NCBI GenBank assembly: GCA_922989275.2
Contig: OV277864.1
Span: 42,221,550 to 42,285,549 of the forward strand
DNA length: 64,000 nucleotides
Source: Gari tellinella
Taxonomy: Eukaryota; Mollusca; Bivalvia; Cardiida; Psammobiidae
Reading direction: 5' to 3'
Part shown: piece after piece, positions 22,238 to 32,909 of the stretch
Position numbering within the stretch: position 1 is the first letter of the stretch
How the letters are laid out: each line of letters opens with the position of its first letter
The notes under the pieces: model-generated
What the model was told of the DNA's origin: nothing
The model's input: only the letters and a program-made list of their open reading frames with translations
Database searches by the model: none
Program-made: the position numbers and the translations under genes

Positions 22238-22395
22238 CCCATATTCTGCCTATTGTGTTTTTAATTTTTGCAAACAGTTTTATCAAGATCATACTCCGCG
22301 TAATGCGGCGTCTGATCGGGATCCAAACTGCTTGCCACTAGATGTTAAGTTAGTACACAGATCTGAATTTGATCAACTTTGCGGCAGGAAAAGGG
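22238..22395. mobile_element. T3xK1 MITE
   Basis: TTAA at 22234-22237 and 22396-22399; left CCCATATTCTGCC, right GGCAGGAAAAGGG. K1 core 22270-22334 with tip CCGCGTAATGCGG. Confidence 0.75.
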
Positions 22396-22462
22396 TTAAA
22401 TAATAAAAGAGAGCAAGTGTGAAGGATACAATAACAGATGTATGTGATACCCTTGTAATTAA

Positions 22463-22675
22463 ACCCCTTCACTGCCTATACACCAGCCTCTTTAAACACT
22501 TATCGGCAGCGTTTCCCCTCAATTTTAAATGGTATGCAAATTGACTTTATTAACAACGTCTTGAGTGTCAAACAGTTTGGATCCTGACCAGACGCCGACT
22601 TACGCGACGTCTGATCAGGATCGAAAATATTTTTTGGTCAATTACTATTGTGATCGGGGTAACAAAGTGAAGGGG
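22463..22675. mobile_element. T3xK1 MITE
   Basis: TTAA at 22459-22462 and 22676-22679; ends ACCCCTTCACTGCC and AGTGAAGGGG. The core around 22566-22628 has CGACTTACGCGACG at the tip. Confidence 0.8.
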
Positions 22676-22763
22676 TTAAGACCGAGATCAAATGCTTAAA
22701 CCCTGTCAGTTGTATACAAAGTATGTGTCATCTGTTTAGACGATTTTACAGCTATACTTTTAA

Positions 22764-22946
22764 CCCATTTGTACCCAGCGTCCTATAAAAGAGGTACAGG
22801 CAAACAGCATAGCCTCTGATCAGAGTTTGAACTGTTTTGTTGATAGGAAAACGAAAATAATTTTTTAGACTACAAACCACTTAAATAAAACAAAATGGAC
22901 TAATCCGAAATATACGCATGGAAGAATCCACTTGGCATAAATGGAG
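22764..22946. mobile_element. T3xK3 MITE, core shortened
   Basis: TTAA at 22760-22763 and 22947-22950. Left shoulder CCCATTTGTACCCAGCGTCC, right shoulder CACTTGGCATAAATGG. The K3 core has lost one arm (GGCAAACAGCATAGCCTCTG, then gagtttgaactg). Confidence 0.75.
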
Positions 22947-23210
22947 TTAACCCCCTTCACTACAAAGACTTGGTACATGTAGTTGTCATCTGTTTAGAAC
23001 ATTTTCCAGCCATAACAATTATCATCTTCTTCTGCATTAATATTTTTCTTCAGTATTACATATTTTACTCGTTTAGCTGAAACATTAAATGTACCATTAC
23101 GATTAATGCGTTCTGGTCCTGGTCGGAGTCTGGTTAGCTCGGCGTCTGATCTGGATCTTACAGTTTGCAAAGTTTGATTGTAGTCGACTGTGGCCGAAAG
23201 AGTAAACCAC
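22947..23210. mobile_element. T3xK1 MITE, degraded
   Basis: Begins TTAACCCCCTTCACTACAAA directly on the TTAA of the previous element. The core near 23105-23170 (ggtcggagtctggttagctc / ggcgtctgatctggatc) has an eroded left arm; the right end is near cgaaagagtaaac. Confidence 0.55.
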
Positions 23211-23344
23211 GTAACTGTTTTAGACACTTCACCGGTTCATGTATTTTTCAAACATCTTGGATCCTGATCAGACATCGAAAGACATGGCGTTTTGTATTCA
23301 TCTTAACCGTTTGTTACATGAACTTCTGTCGTTATGTTCGATTC

Positions 23345-23571
23345 AAAATATCGTTATTGTTTCCCAATAAACGGGATTACGCTACGGAACTATTATGTCT
23401 ATTGCAAACTGTTTGAAGCCAGATCAGACGCCGGGAAACCCGGCGTCTGATCAGGCTCCAAACTGTTTGCCGCTCAAATTAAAATAAATAGATATCTAGT
23501 CGCAATTGTCCGTTTTCATTTTCTGCAATGCGTTTGCGTTTAAACGGGAAAGAATAACGTCTTCTTCACTG
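23345..23571 (+). mobile_element. T1xK1 MITE, A2
   Basis: Left end damaged (aatatcgttattgtttccc), then AATAAACGGGATTACGC; perfect core with CCGGGAAACCCGG tip; right end CTTCTTCACTG. Confidence 0.8.
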
Positions 23572-24673
23572 TACTGTAGTTTTGAGAACAGACGAAAATT
23601 TCAAAGCAGACGTTATATTATCAACAGAGCAGTATGGTTAAAATTAAATACATCCTTTTATTTCATCCCCATAGAGGTAAGTACATGCAATGATATCCTA
23701 TTTAACTTTTGTATGAAAAGGGCTGCCTCATTTCTCATCAAAATATACGGGCGAGAAAAGTACAGTCAAACCTCTGACAGACAAGCCCTTTCGGACCAAG
23801 CAGAAAAGATCGGGCTAAAAGCTGAAAGTGTGATTAACTCCTTCATTGCCTTAAAGACATCTCCTGGCAACATTTCGATCATAACGCCTTGCCAGACAAT
23901 TTCCTTGCAAAAAGCATGAATTGTTGTGGACATGTCGGTAGCAAAGAACCATTGAAGCGTCTCTTGTGAGACCTGACCTTTATATTTGATAGTTTGGTAA
24001 GAAATAATCATTGAAAAGCACTAGAGCATGAGTACATGTATAATGTAGGCCTTAACAGGTAAACTGAGATTGGTATACCCGTCGGAAGCTTGTGTTGAAT
24101 GCTTTGACAGTTACATGTACAGTACGCCTATCGAGAACAATGGGGAGACTAAATCATTGGACTGGGGAAATATCTTTAACCCCGAGTACAATAGTACAGT
24201 TTGCGAACAGTTTGGTCCTTGTCAATCTCTATGACACTCATTTCACTATTTCTGACGTTAAAAAAAAAAATTTTAAATATGAAACATAAATGCAGGCGAG
24301 ATTTGCTTAAAATTGATGAAAATATGACAGTATATGGGTTAATTTATAAGCCACGATAGGTTATACTTTAACTACCTTCATTTGTACCGCGTGGAGAATT
24401 CGTGGTGTAGAAATAACGCGCTTGACTACATGTAGTAACACAAGGGTCTCTAGTGCGAGCCCCTGCTGCTCCAAATAACTTATAATTTTTAGAATGAGAC
24501 CATATTTAACGGTGCTATACACCGGCATAATTTTTATAAAAGAACCAATGGTTTCTCAAGCAAGTTCTCTCCTAAAAAACTAAAAATACTAACTGGTATA
24601 ATGCCATAACGGGTGAATGGTGTCTTCGGGCGTTAGAACTTCACATACACACATACTCTACCTATCGCATTTT

Positions 24674-24891
24674 ACCCACGTGTGCCTAGCGTAACATAAA
24701 ATGGCCGTAGGCAAACAGTATAGACTCTGACCAGAAGCCGCATATTGCGGCGTCTGATCAGTGTCTACACTGTATTGTGATAAGAATTTCAATATAAATA
24801 TAGAATATAAAGAAAATGAAAATTAAGACCAAGCACCCTGAACTAATTGAAAATACGTATAAACATGGAAAATCCACTTGGCATAAATGGG
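24674..24891. mobile_element. T3xK3 MITE
   Basis: Left TTTA-CCCACGTGTGCCTAGCG, right CACTTGGCATAAATGG-GTTAG. Core 24711-24777: GGCAAACAGTATAGACTCTG, tip CCGCATATTGCGG, GTGTCTACACTG. Confidence 0.75.
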
Positions 24892-24989
24892 TTAGACATC
24901 AACTGTTCAAACTACCGGCTAACCTTTTACACAGCGGAAGTTCCACGAATCAATAGTAAACATTGATGTTACATTGAATACAGGTGACA

Positions 24990-25072
24990 GCTAAAAGCAA
25001 GATGAACACAAAAGCAGAAAGCTCCTTCACATCAGGAGCTTTCTGCATTACTTTCATCTTGCATAAAGGAGT
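24990..25072. mobile_element. K4 hairpin element
   Basis: gcaagatgaacacaaaagca-GAAAGCTCC pairs with GGAGCTTTC-tgcattactttcatcttgc around TTCACATCA. The flanking termini are not recognised. Confidence 0.65.
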
Positions 25073-25164
25073 ATTCTGCCTCAAATATAGTAAGATATAG
25101 CTGACAGACATCTGGCTTTGGAGGAGAGAGTTATTCCTTTTCCCGCCATAAGGGGCAAAATCAA

Positions 25165-25235
25165 GGTTGCAAACAGTTTGGATCTAGATCGGACTCCGCA
25201 TATCATTGCGTCTGATCAGGATCTAAGCTGTTTGG
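25165..25235. mobile_element. K1 core
   Basis: GCAAACAGTTTGGATCTAGA to GATCAGGATCTAAGCTGTTTGG. Both arms carry changes at matching positions (GGATCTAG against GGATCTAA). Confidence 0.65.
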
Positions 25236-25337
25236 CACTCGTATAAAAAGGTTTCTAGATCTAGTCAAACTTCACAAACTTGAATTTGGCATATTACCCC
25301 ATGAATACGCGAAAATGTATCCCTCAACTAAAGAAAT

Positions 25338-25556
25338 AAGTTCCCCTTCGTACGACAAAAACGGTCGTAGATCTAAGTCAAAACTTTAAAAAACATTTAA
25401 GTTCTGATTTCTCTATCTTATCCTGTCTTGTGACATCTCTTTGGAATCGTCTTTTCAGGACGATTCAATAGAAATGTCACAAGACAGGTTAGTTGAGCTT
25501 ATTATAATCTTACTTACGACAACATTGGTCGTACGAAGGTTTATGAAACGGGCCCC
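25338..25556. mobile_element. T5-like foldback element
   Basis: cgtacgacaaaaacggtcgt at the left; right end ggtcgtacgaaggtttatga + AACGGGCCCC. Centre is a palindrome, gacatctctttggaatcgtc / gacgattcaatagaaatgtc. Same family as 569-765. Confidence 0.6.
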
Positions 25557-26044
25557 GGTGATTTACAATGTAGTAGTATCCAAAGTCCAGTCAGGACATA
25601 AATTTATCAACACACCAGTCAGGACTTAAAATTATCAACACAACATTGTAGTACAATGAGATCACTGTCCAGTTATTCAGATATCCTGCGATAAATTATG
25701 AATGCACTTTATTATCTAAAACTGTCGCCTGCTATAGATGTTTTTATAATTTTTGTTAGAATTGAAGATAGAGTAAAACTCGAATATAAAACGGGGTAAA
25801 TTCTGTTCAGAAATGCATTTAACTACATAATACAGATGACAGATACATGTGCAGCTTTAACAAATGTACGCCTTGGTATTGCAATGTTCTTGCCCTGTGG
25901 TCCTGCTGGGTGGTTTCATAAAGATAAACAAGGGTGATATTACATGTAACCCGTATTACGCTGAATTGTCGTCTGCTAATTTTATCGTCAGCCAAAACAG
26001 TTAAAAATATTTTAAACCATTGAAACTGGAGAAAACAATATGAG

Positions 26045-26119
26045 TGTCAAACAGTTTGGTTCCATATTAGACGCCGCGTTAAGCGGCGTCTAATCTGGAT
26101 CCAAACTGTTTGCAAAATC
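26045..26119. mobile_element. K1 core with paired substitutions
   Basis: GTCAAACAGTTTGGTTCC; both arms have TAGACG/CGTCTA in place of CAGACG/CGTCTG, and the tip CCGCGTTAAGCGG. The matching change keeps the hairpin paired. Confidence 0.7.
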
Positions 26120-26332
26120 TTGCCTTGTCGCGCTAAAGACACTGCAGTGAGTGTCCATACCACGCAGCATATGGTATGAAATGCATAACATAGCTGACCG
26201 TGATGAGATACACCTTGACGCATCTCATCAGGGTCTACACTGTTTGCCAATGTCCTTAAATTCATAATAATTACACTATCCAATTTTTCGTCTGCAAACT
26301 TTGCCGCAAGCAGAAATTCTTGGAACATACGC

Positions 26333-26703
26333 ATTGCGGAAGAAGACGTTATTCTTTCACGTTTGAATCGAATTAAACGCAAATTCAGTACAATGATAAA
26401 AAACAATAAAATGGGGAAAATTATTGGTTTTTTTTTAACAATTCTGACAGTTCACAATAATCTGAGAGACGCTGGGATACCCGGCTCCAAACTTTCAAGT
26501 TTTCAATTAAAACTCCTAGATTATACTTAAGCAATTATTTCAATTGCAAACAATTTGGAAATTGAACAGGTTTCAAACTGTTAGCAAATCAGATTACAAT
26601 AAAATTATAATGTTCAATATTATCAAAATGATGTGATTTTTCTACATTCATTTGCTTTGCGTTTAATTTGTTTTAACCGGATCGAATAACGTATTATCCA
26701 CTG
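26333..26703 (-). mobile_element. T1 MITE, rearranged
   Basis: Left end gaagaagacgttattctttc, right end AACGTATTATCCACTG. The core is broken up and interleaved with a second copy of the AATTGCAAACAATTTGGA arm, giving 371 bp. Confidence 0.6.
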
Positions 26704-26970
26704 TAAAAGGTTCATCCGCGCAGATTTTATGTTGCGAAAACTTATCTCCTTAAATTAATAATACTTAAATGTAAAGATTGCATAGTTTTCCATTATCCTA
26801 CAAAATGAGTTCAACTGCTTCAAAGTTGTTTCATTTCTATCAGATTTCACCAGTTTTTTATTTGGAACAAGACGCAATCAAAACTAACATAAAAAAGATT
26901 GAATCTAAACATCGATCACTTTCTAAAGCAACAACTATACAATAACTAATAATAATGTATAGGTACTTAC

Positions 26971-27037
26971 AATTTCCATAGATGAGACCAAACATCAAAA
27001 TGATCCTTATAGATATCCCAAATTTCTTCAAACGCAT
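26971..27037 (-). CDS. Candidate first coding exon with signal peptide
   Basis: Minus strand. From ATG at 27037 the frame gives MRLKKFGISIRIILMFGLIY + GN: a basic start (R, K, K), a hydrophobic stretch of about 12 residues, and a polar end, as in a secretion signal. After 67 nt it meets GGAAATT|GTAAGTACC, a near-consensus splice donor (26970-26965). A TATA box stands about 57 bp upstream of the ATG. The frame also opens upstream (ATG at 27112), but that ATG lies upstream of the TATA box. No second exon was identified and the protein is unknown. This is the best host-gene signal in the window, yet it is a single short exon. Confidence 0.4.
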
Positions 27038-27093
27038 GTTTGCGAAATTGTCGCCGCCAGTCTTTAACTTTTGCGCTCGGACAATGCGTCCAG

Positions 27094-27102
27094 CTTTATA
27101 TA
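27094..27102 (-). promoter_or_regulatory. TATA box of the candidate gene
   Basis: TATATAAAG on the minus strand. A start site about 30 bp downstream would give a 5' leader of roughly 30 nt before the ATG at 27037. The surrounding sequence (GCTGGACGC, GTCCGAGCGC, GGCGGCGAC) is GC- and CpG-richer than the AT-rich background. Confidence 0.4.
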
Positions 27103-27304
27103 CTTTCCCCAATGAGGAAGTAAAAGGACCCGGCTTCGTGGTATCGTAAATAACTCACTTTAATCTCCAGGTACCCGGCACAGTTACTTAGAATGTATGT
27201 GATGTCATCGGGCCGCTTGAACTCTGAAATAGAGGGGATTTTATTTCCATTTCAGGAAGTAATGCCAATCCAATATTAATCCTTTCATTGCCAAATTTAT
27301 CGTA

Positions 27305-27550
27305 CAGTGGAGAATCTGTTATTCTTTCCCAATAAAAGCGTTTACGCTAAAACTATTATTTCCAATACAAACAGTTTGGAGCCAGATCAGACGCCGGGTA
27401 AACCGGCGTCTGATCAGGCTCCAAACTGTTTGCCACCAAGATAAACAAGAATTATCAGAATTGTCCAAAAGTTGTTCTTTTTTACGTTTTAGTGCTTTGC
27501 GTTTGCGTACGTTTGCGTTTAAACGGGAAAGAATAACATATTCTCCACTG
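27305..27550 (+). mobile_element. T1xK1 MITE, A1, intact
   Basis: 246 bp; tip GGGTAAACCGG. It interrupts a TTAATCCTTTCATTGCC sequence on its left that looks like a T3 left end, so it may sit inside the T3xK1 element whose core follows at 27.66 kb. Confidence 0.9.
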
Positions 27551-27556
27551 TAAATG

Positions 27557-27773
27557 TTTACCCCTGTGTCGCCATATTGTCGTCTGCTTCAATATTGTTA
27601 TCTGCAATATCGTTCAAAAATTAAATTTAAAGCAGTATGATTAACGAAATTTCGATATGAGTGTCAAACAGTTTGTATCCTGATCAGACGCCGCGTTACG
27701 CGGCGTCTGATCTGGGTCCAAACAGTTTACAAAGTCACGTTTAATCGCATTCAGTGATAAAATGGTTATTTAA
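27557..27773. mobile_element. T3xK1 MITE
   Basis: TTTACCCCTGTGTCGCC at the left (or the T3 end at 27280, before the T1 insertion), ATGGTTATTTAA at the right. Core 27663-27730 is perfect around CCGCGTTACGCGG. Confidence 0.6.
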
Positions 27774-27839
27774 ACTGTTTCGTTTTAAAGGTATTGTATC
27801 GCCGTGTTTCTATTATTCGGATATAAGCATGCGGTTTAA

Positions 27840-28081
27840 CCCTTTACCTGATAGCCTATTTCTACTATTGAAGATAGTTGACCACTTACAGGTTGAAAGT
27901 AAAGCAGAATGCGCCTTTAAGGCGCATTCTGCTTTACTTTCAGCCAGCTTTAAGCTTCCATGTGCTAAAATATAGAAAATATTCCCTATACTATATATTC
28001 ATGGCTGATTAAATTGGAACTAATTTCTTCAGCGGAGGAATAAATCATATCCGCTAAAAGGCGATTCTATGGGGGAAAGGG
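27840..28081. mobile_element. T3xK2 MITE, intact
   Basis: TTAA at 27836-27839 and 28082-28085; ends CCCTTTACC and GGGGGAAAGGG. K2 hairpin at about 27890-27955 (CAGAATGCGCC-TTTAAGGCGCATTCTG). Confidence 0.85.
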
Positions 28082-28431
28082 TTAAGCATGTGTAAACCCT
28101 TTTCAAAGCAACTCAATTCAATATTGCAAATATTTTGGGACTTGATCAGATTCCAAACGGTTTGACACTTTTTTATAAGTATATTTATTCGGTTAAACTG
28201 TTTTTAAAATCTAAATTGGTAGTTTGGGTATATCATGCGGCGTCTAGTCAGAGTCACAGGTTTTCGGCGCGTAAGCTATGACCCCCCCCCCCTCAAAATG
28301 AGTCAAAATACATCCATATGTTCAACAAACATCCTTAACAAATGTTTCAAGAAGTTTCAAGAAGTTTAAAAAAAATAAAAAATTTTTCGTATCATGTATG
28401 TATACAATGAAAAGGTGGATGTGTATTCAGG

Positions 28432-29350
28432 ACCATCAACTTCCCAACCTTGTCATTTTGTCATTTTGGGGCCGATTTTGTAAAATGATGGCTTATTATT
28501 TACATGTAACAGTTCTGTTCAAAGAAAGTTAGCTCACAGCCCAAGCAAGACACGAGCACAAGTGAAGAAATAAAAAGTTCGATAGGCACCTTATATCGGA
28601 ATCCTTCTGTCACCTTAATTTTTGGACTTGTTCGTCAGTCATTCACTGATTCAGCGATTAACAAGTGCATTTGCGACCATGCATTACACCATGGTACGGG
28701 TAATTAATAGAAAATGAAATATATAATAAATACCTTTTGAATTATCGGTAAATGAGCATTTCTGTTACGAAATAAATTTCTAGATAACTTTCGTTTAGTT
28801 TCGGTTGACAAACGGATATGATACCATTGGTCGTATTCGAATCATTCAATTTGTTGTCAACGAAAACTAGGCGGAGCAAATGCTTGAATATTTACTGATG
28901 ACAACGTTTTTGACCCGACTCGAATCGAAATTGTGGTCAACGATTTGATGGTTTGACAACATTTTGTCAACGGAAAACATCAAGTGGTGATTCGAATAGA
29001 ACCTGTTGACAACACGTCCAACTAACGCTATAGTTGTCCTGATTCGAATACGACCAATTGAGGCGCTTGACTTTTGCGTCATTTCCTGCTTTGAAGCTGG
29101 TTCTCGGGTTCGCTAGAATGATAATAGTTTGACTGGGCAACCAGTCGTTTGTTTGGGAAAATTTTGCGTGACAGATGGTTTCCGAGTAAGGGATCTCCCC
29201 ACCCTTCGAGTCCCCATGCGCGTGTTCGCCGATTGCTTTGAATTTTTTACCAATTATCGTCAAAGAAAACTGTTTGCTGTAAACAATGAGCCATCATCTG
29301 TCCAGATCGTCCAAGATTTGACAAAATGACGGGGTTGGGAACTTGAGGGT
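28432..29350. mobile_element. Possible TIR element, 0.9 kb
   Basis: caacttcccaaccttgtcat (28438) and atgacggggttgggaacttg (29328) are inverted copies. A G-rich/T-rich context lies outside. No transposase found; it encloses the MITE at 28.83 kb. Confidence 0.4.
28827..29060. mobile_element. MITE with GGTCGTATTCGAATCA ends
   Basis: Inverted ends ATTGGTCGTATTCGAATCA and TGATTCGAATACGACCAAT. The interior has several ttgtcaac / gttgacaa repeats in both orientations. The duplication is unclear (only ATT is palindromic with AAT). Confidence 0.7.
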
Positions 29351-29359
29351 TGCTTCTGC

Positions 29360-29870
29360 AAGGCGCTTTTTCATGGCAGCCTTTACTATTTTACTTATAA
29401 ATTAGCAAAAAAAAATTATTTTTTTAAATTTCACGAAACTTCAGGAAATGTTCTTTTATGATGATTATTGAATGTATGGATATATTTTAGGGTATTTTAT
29501 CCACGTTTGGTGGTGGTGGAGGGGGGTTATAGCAGCTAGCGGTAGTGTCATAGCCAACGGGCCGAATGCCTATGGTCAGAGTCTACACTTTTTGTTTTGC
29601 TGTAAGAATTTCAATATAAAACAAAACAAATTTGAAAAGTTCGACCAGGGATCCCTTAGACCCAAGATAGACTAATCAAATACATAAGTATCCATTGGGC
29701 GCTAATGTGTTAAAGCAGATTATATAGTGTAGCGATGAATGGGTTTAAGCCGGCGATACAGTTTTACTGCTAATAAAATTAAATTATGTTTTATTCATCG
29801 CCTTTTAATATTCGAAAACAAGCAACCTATCTTTCACTTCCTCACCCGAGCACACTGGTTACTTGCAAAC
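29360..29870. other. Interval with a K3-like scrap
   Basis: Around 29560-29600 'gcctatggtcagagtctaca' and at 29690 'cattgggcgctaatgtgtta' are the right half of a T3xK3 element. Otherwise no feature. Confidence 0.4.
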
Positions 29871-29872
29871 AG

Positions 29873-29935
29873 CTTAGATCCTGATCAGCCGCGAACGCGG
29901 CGTCTGATCAGAATCTAAGCTAAGCCGTTTGCCAT
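29873..29935. mobile_element. K1 core, shortened
   Basis: GCAAACAGCTTAGATCCTGA to ATCAGAATCTAAGC; tip CCGCGAACGCGG, with a small duplication aagctaagcc on the right arm. Confidence 0.65.
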
Positions 29936-30002
29936 TCATTGCGATAAAACTTTTTGCAATTTACATAAAATTAAAGAAATACATGTATGCACAACGAGAA
30001 TC

Positions 30003-30110
30003 GAACAGTTTGGATCAAGATCAGACACAAATGAACTCTTATCTGGGTCCAAACTGTGTGCAAATGTTTGCCAAGTTAAGCTTAGCCTGATAAGTGTTGA
30101 TACATGTATA
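30003..30110. mobile_element. K1 core, degraded
   Basis: cgaacagtttggatcaagat ... tctgggtccaaactgtgtgc; tip arms lost. It is followed by the shoulder aagcttagcctgataag, shared with copies at 46.7 and 59.9 kb. Confidence 0.5.
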
Positions 30111-30295
30111 TGTGTTTATGGTCACTCAGTTTGTTAAGCGTAAATCAAAACCTATCAAAGAGTCGTCAAATTAACATAAAATGCGCTAAAATGCGCTTAC
30201 ATGTAGAACTATGGGGGAAGGGTTAAACTCAGTGTCTACTAGTTACGCGGTCTCCCATCAGGCTATTTCGTTTTAAAAATACTGCAGTGTGTTAA

Positions 30296-30482
30296 CCCTT
30301 TCACTCTCGATGACGCTTAAAAGCGCCTTTTCAAACAGGTTGGATCCTGATCAGACTCCGCGTAACGCGGCGTCTGATCAGGATCCAAACTGTTTGGCAC
30401 TAGTATTGAAATTTTGTCAGTCATACTGCCTTATAATTAACTTTGAAACGTAATAATCATTGAATATTTAGGCATAAATGGG
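30296..30482. mobile_element. T3xK1 MITE, intact
   Basis: TTAA at 30292-30295 and 30483-30486; left CCCTTTCACTCTCGATGACG. Core 30333-30397 with tip CCGCGTAACGCGG. The right shoulder gcataaatgg is the one usually paired with K3 elements, another exchange between T3 types. Confidence 0.8.
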
Positions 30483-30584
30483 TTAAGGCATCAAATCATC
30501 CAGCCTCATACAATCACCAGTACGTCCACTTACATTTGTATTACATGTAAGATCTATACGTGTATCTCTGCTTCTGTCAGGTCT

Positions 30585-30632
30585 ATCCGTCCATCTGTAC
30601 GTATGTCTGTATGTCTGTATGTCTGTCTGTTT
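30585..30632 (+). repeat. Short (GTATGTCT)n tract
   Basis: gtatgtctgtatgtctgtat + gtctgtctg, an imperfect 4/8-bp microsatellite. Confidence 0.7.
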
Positions 30633-30933
30633 TATGTATATCTGGTTTCTCACTTGTCAACATACCTGACAAAAAGTGTGCCTCCTTATAAATCCATCTA
30701 TCCACTTATCTACTGAACGAATGTGTTTTATATATAATAACCCTCCATCTGCTACAATATGTTCTGCTTAAATCATTATCTGCAGTTGCGTTGGTCTTTC
30801 GTTCACGAATTTTAGCATATTAATCTTAATAAAAATGGTCAAACATTTTGGGTCCTGGACAGACCATGCGTTTCGCGGCGTCTAATTCGGATCCAAACTG
30901 TTTATAAAGTCGCAAACAGCAGGTAAAGGATAA

Positions 30934-31179
30934 CAGTGGAGAATATGTTATTCTTTCCCAATAAAAGCGTTTACGCTAAAACTATTATTTGCCGTGCAAA
31001 CAGTTTGGAGCCAGATCAGACGCCGGGTAACCCGGCGTCTGATCAGGCTCCAAAATGTTTGCCACCAAGATAAACATGAAATATCAGAATTGTCCAAAAA
31101 TTGTACTTTTCTACGTTTCAGTGCTTTGCGTTTGTGTACGTTTGCGTTTAAACGGGAAAGAATAACAGATTCTCCACTG
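30934..31179 (+). mobile_element. T1xK1 MITE, A1
   Basis: 246 bp; right arm AAAATGTTTGCC has one change. Flanked by TAAAGGATAA and TAAAGGATTA, a 10-bp near-perfect direct repeat. Confidence 0.88.
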
Positions 31180-31221
31180 TAAAGGATTAACTTCACCCAA
31201 AGCGTAAGTAGACCTCACTTT

Positions 31222-31462
31222 ACCCTTTCACTCTTGATGATACCCTGAAGCGCGTTTGCAAACAGTTTGGGTCCTGATCAGACGCCGCGTAACGCGGCCT
31301 CTGATCAGGATCCTAGCTGTTTAACACTCTTAACGATATTTATTAAGTCACGTAACCTTAAATCTAACTTTGAAACGTGGCTTGCGGATAACAATAATGA
31401 AGCAGACGACAATAAAGCGGTGAAGGGGTAAAAATCTCCCGAATGATTTAATCATGAAAGGG
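31222..31462. mobile_element. T3xK1 MITE
   Basis: CCCTTTCACTCTTGATG at the left, CATGAAAGGG-TTAA at the right. Core 31257-31322, tip CCGCGTAACGCGG; shoulder gaagcagacgacaataaagc, as in copies at 37.6, 40.7 and 60.6 kb. Confidence 0.75.
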
Positions 31463-31592
31463 TTAAGGTCCTTTACAAATGTTTATCCCATTCACTGTGT
31501 ACTCCCGAGTGCATTAAATATGCAAATAAGTAAACAAGAAATCCGAATTTAAAATCTACTCACATCGCGAGCTCTTTGGACAAAATACTTAC

Positions 31593-31665
31593 AACTTAGA
31601 TTTGAGAATTCGAAATATTTTGAGCCGACAATGCCACGGCAGTCAACGGTTATATTACTCCTGTA
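31593..31665 (-). other. Possible internal exon, unknown protein
   Basis: Minus strand: acceptor-like TTTATCCCTCACAG|TACAGG, 73 nt of open frame (YRSNITVDCRGIVGSKYFEF + SNLS), donor AAGTT|GTAAGTATT. The frame extends further upstream without a stop (to 31866), but that part runs into a T3xK2 element. No family recognised. Confidence 0.2.
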
Positions 31666-31825
31666 CTGTGAGGGATAAATGCTATATGGATTGTTAATTT
31701 TATTCAGGGGAAACAGACCGACCGACTTGTAACAATATGTTATTTTTTTCTCACCATATCGGATACATGTACACCCATTCACAGGACACACAATAGGCTG
31801 CTTGTATGGTACATGAATGTCTGTT

Positions 31826-32050
31826 GACCCTTTACCCCATAGCCATATTTCTAGTTTTGAGGACATGTGAGTAGTTAAAGCAGGTTGAAAGTAAAGCAGA
31901 ATGCGCCTAAAGGCGCATTCTGCTTTACTTTCAGCCTGCTTTAAGGTATCATCTGCTAGGATATAGAAACTATTTCCTTTGGCACATGGTTTTGACTGTA
32001 CAAATTGGAACTATTTACTACACTTATATAGACCTAATATATCATAAGCT
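31826..32050. mobile_element. T3xK2 MITE, left end altered
   Basis: GACCCTTTACCCCATAGCC start. K2 hairpin at 31876-31945 is perfect (AGAATGCGCC-TAAAGGCGCATTCT). The right terminus is worn. Confidence 0.65.
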
Positions 32051-32909
32051 TCTTCATAAGGTTTCAACTGCTTGTAAATTAACATTCTGGTTTTACCTGC
32101 GTAATGCCTAGGTCACACATTCACGGATGAACATCCCGGACCGCTACGGATTCAATCCGGCAGCCTCCGTAATGGTCCGTAAAAGCTCGTACGGGCCCGT
32201 GCCTGTACCTTGATCATCCGTAGGTGTGGTTCCACACCGTACTAGTTTTTTGAACATGTTCAAAAAACCAGTACGGATAAAACTCCGTAATGGTCCGTGC
32301 TAAACCGTATCTAACCCGTATAAATCCGTACCAAAACGTAGCTAAACCGTTCTAACCCGTACTGGTCCGTAAACACCTGGCAGAGCTTCACAGTACGGAT
32401 TAGTACGGACTAGTACGGGTTAAGCACGGTTCAATACGGTTTTCTACGGATGTGTACGGCGAGCCTTAGTACACGAACACGGACTAATACGGTTCAAACA
32501 GGACGTGTACGGTCCGATACGTTTCCACACGGATAGAGCCGGATTAATACGTCTTTCTACGGGCTGACACGGTCATATAAGTTCTAGATCGGAGTAGTAC
32601 GGTTCAGTACGGGTTTTATTTTAATTTCAAGCGGATAATTCAATTGAAAACACATCTAAATAACACATTTCCATTTCCTCAGTGTTTATGGTCTTGTTTA
32701 ATAAATTGTTTGATTGTGTACGCAATAATGAGTTATAGACATGACATGTTGTTTTCTTTAACAGAGATGCTCTATAAAAATATTTCTTTCGTGTTCGAAC
32801 TAAATCGATTAAGGTGAAAGAGGCAAGAGAGGAGATGGTGGGTGAGAGACTGGTTTCATAGACGACAGCTTCGTGGCTAGTATGAGATATTGATGAATGA
32901 TATTAGGAT

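Noticed and set aside
23762..24010. Possible T4 element starting acagtcaaacctctgacaga
   Set aside because: No matching inverted right end could be located within about 500 bp.
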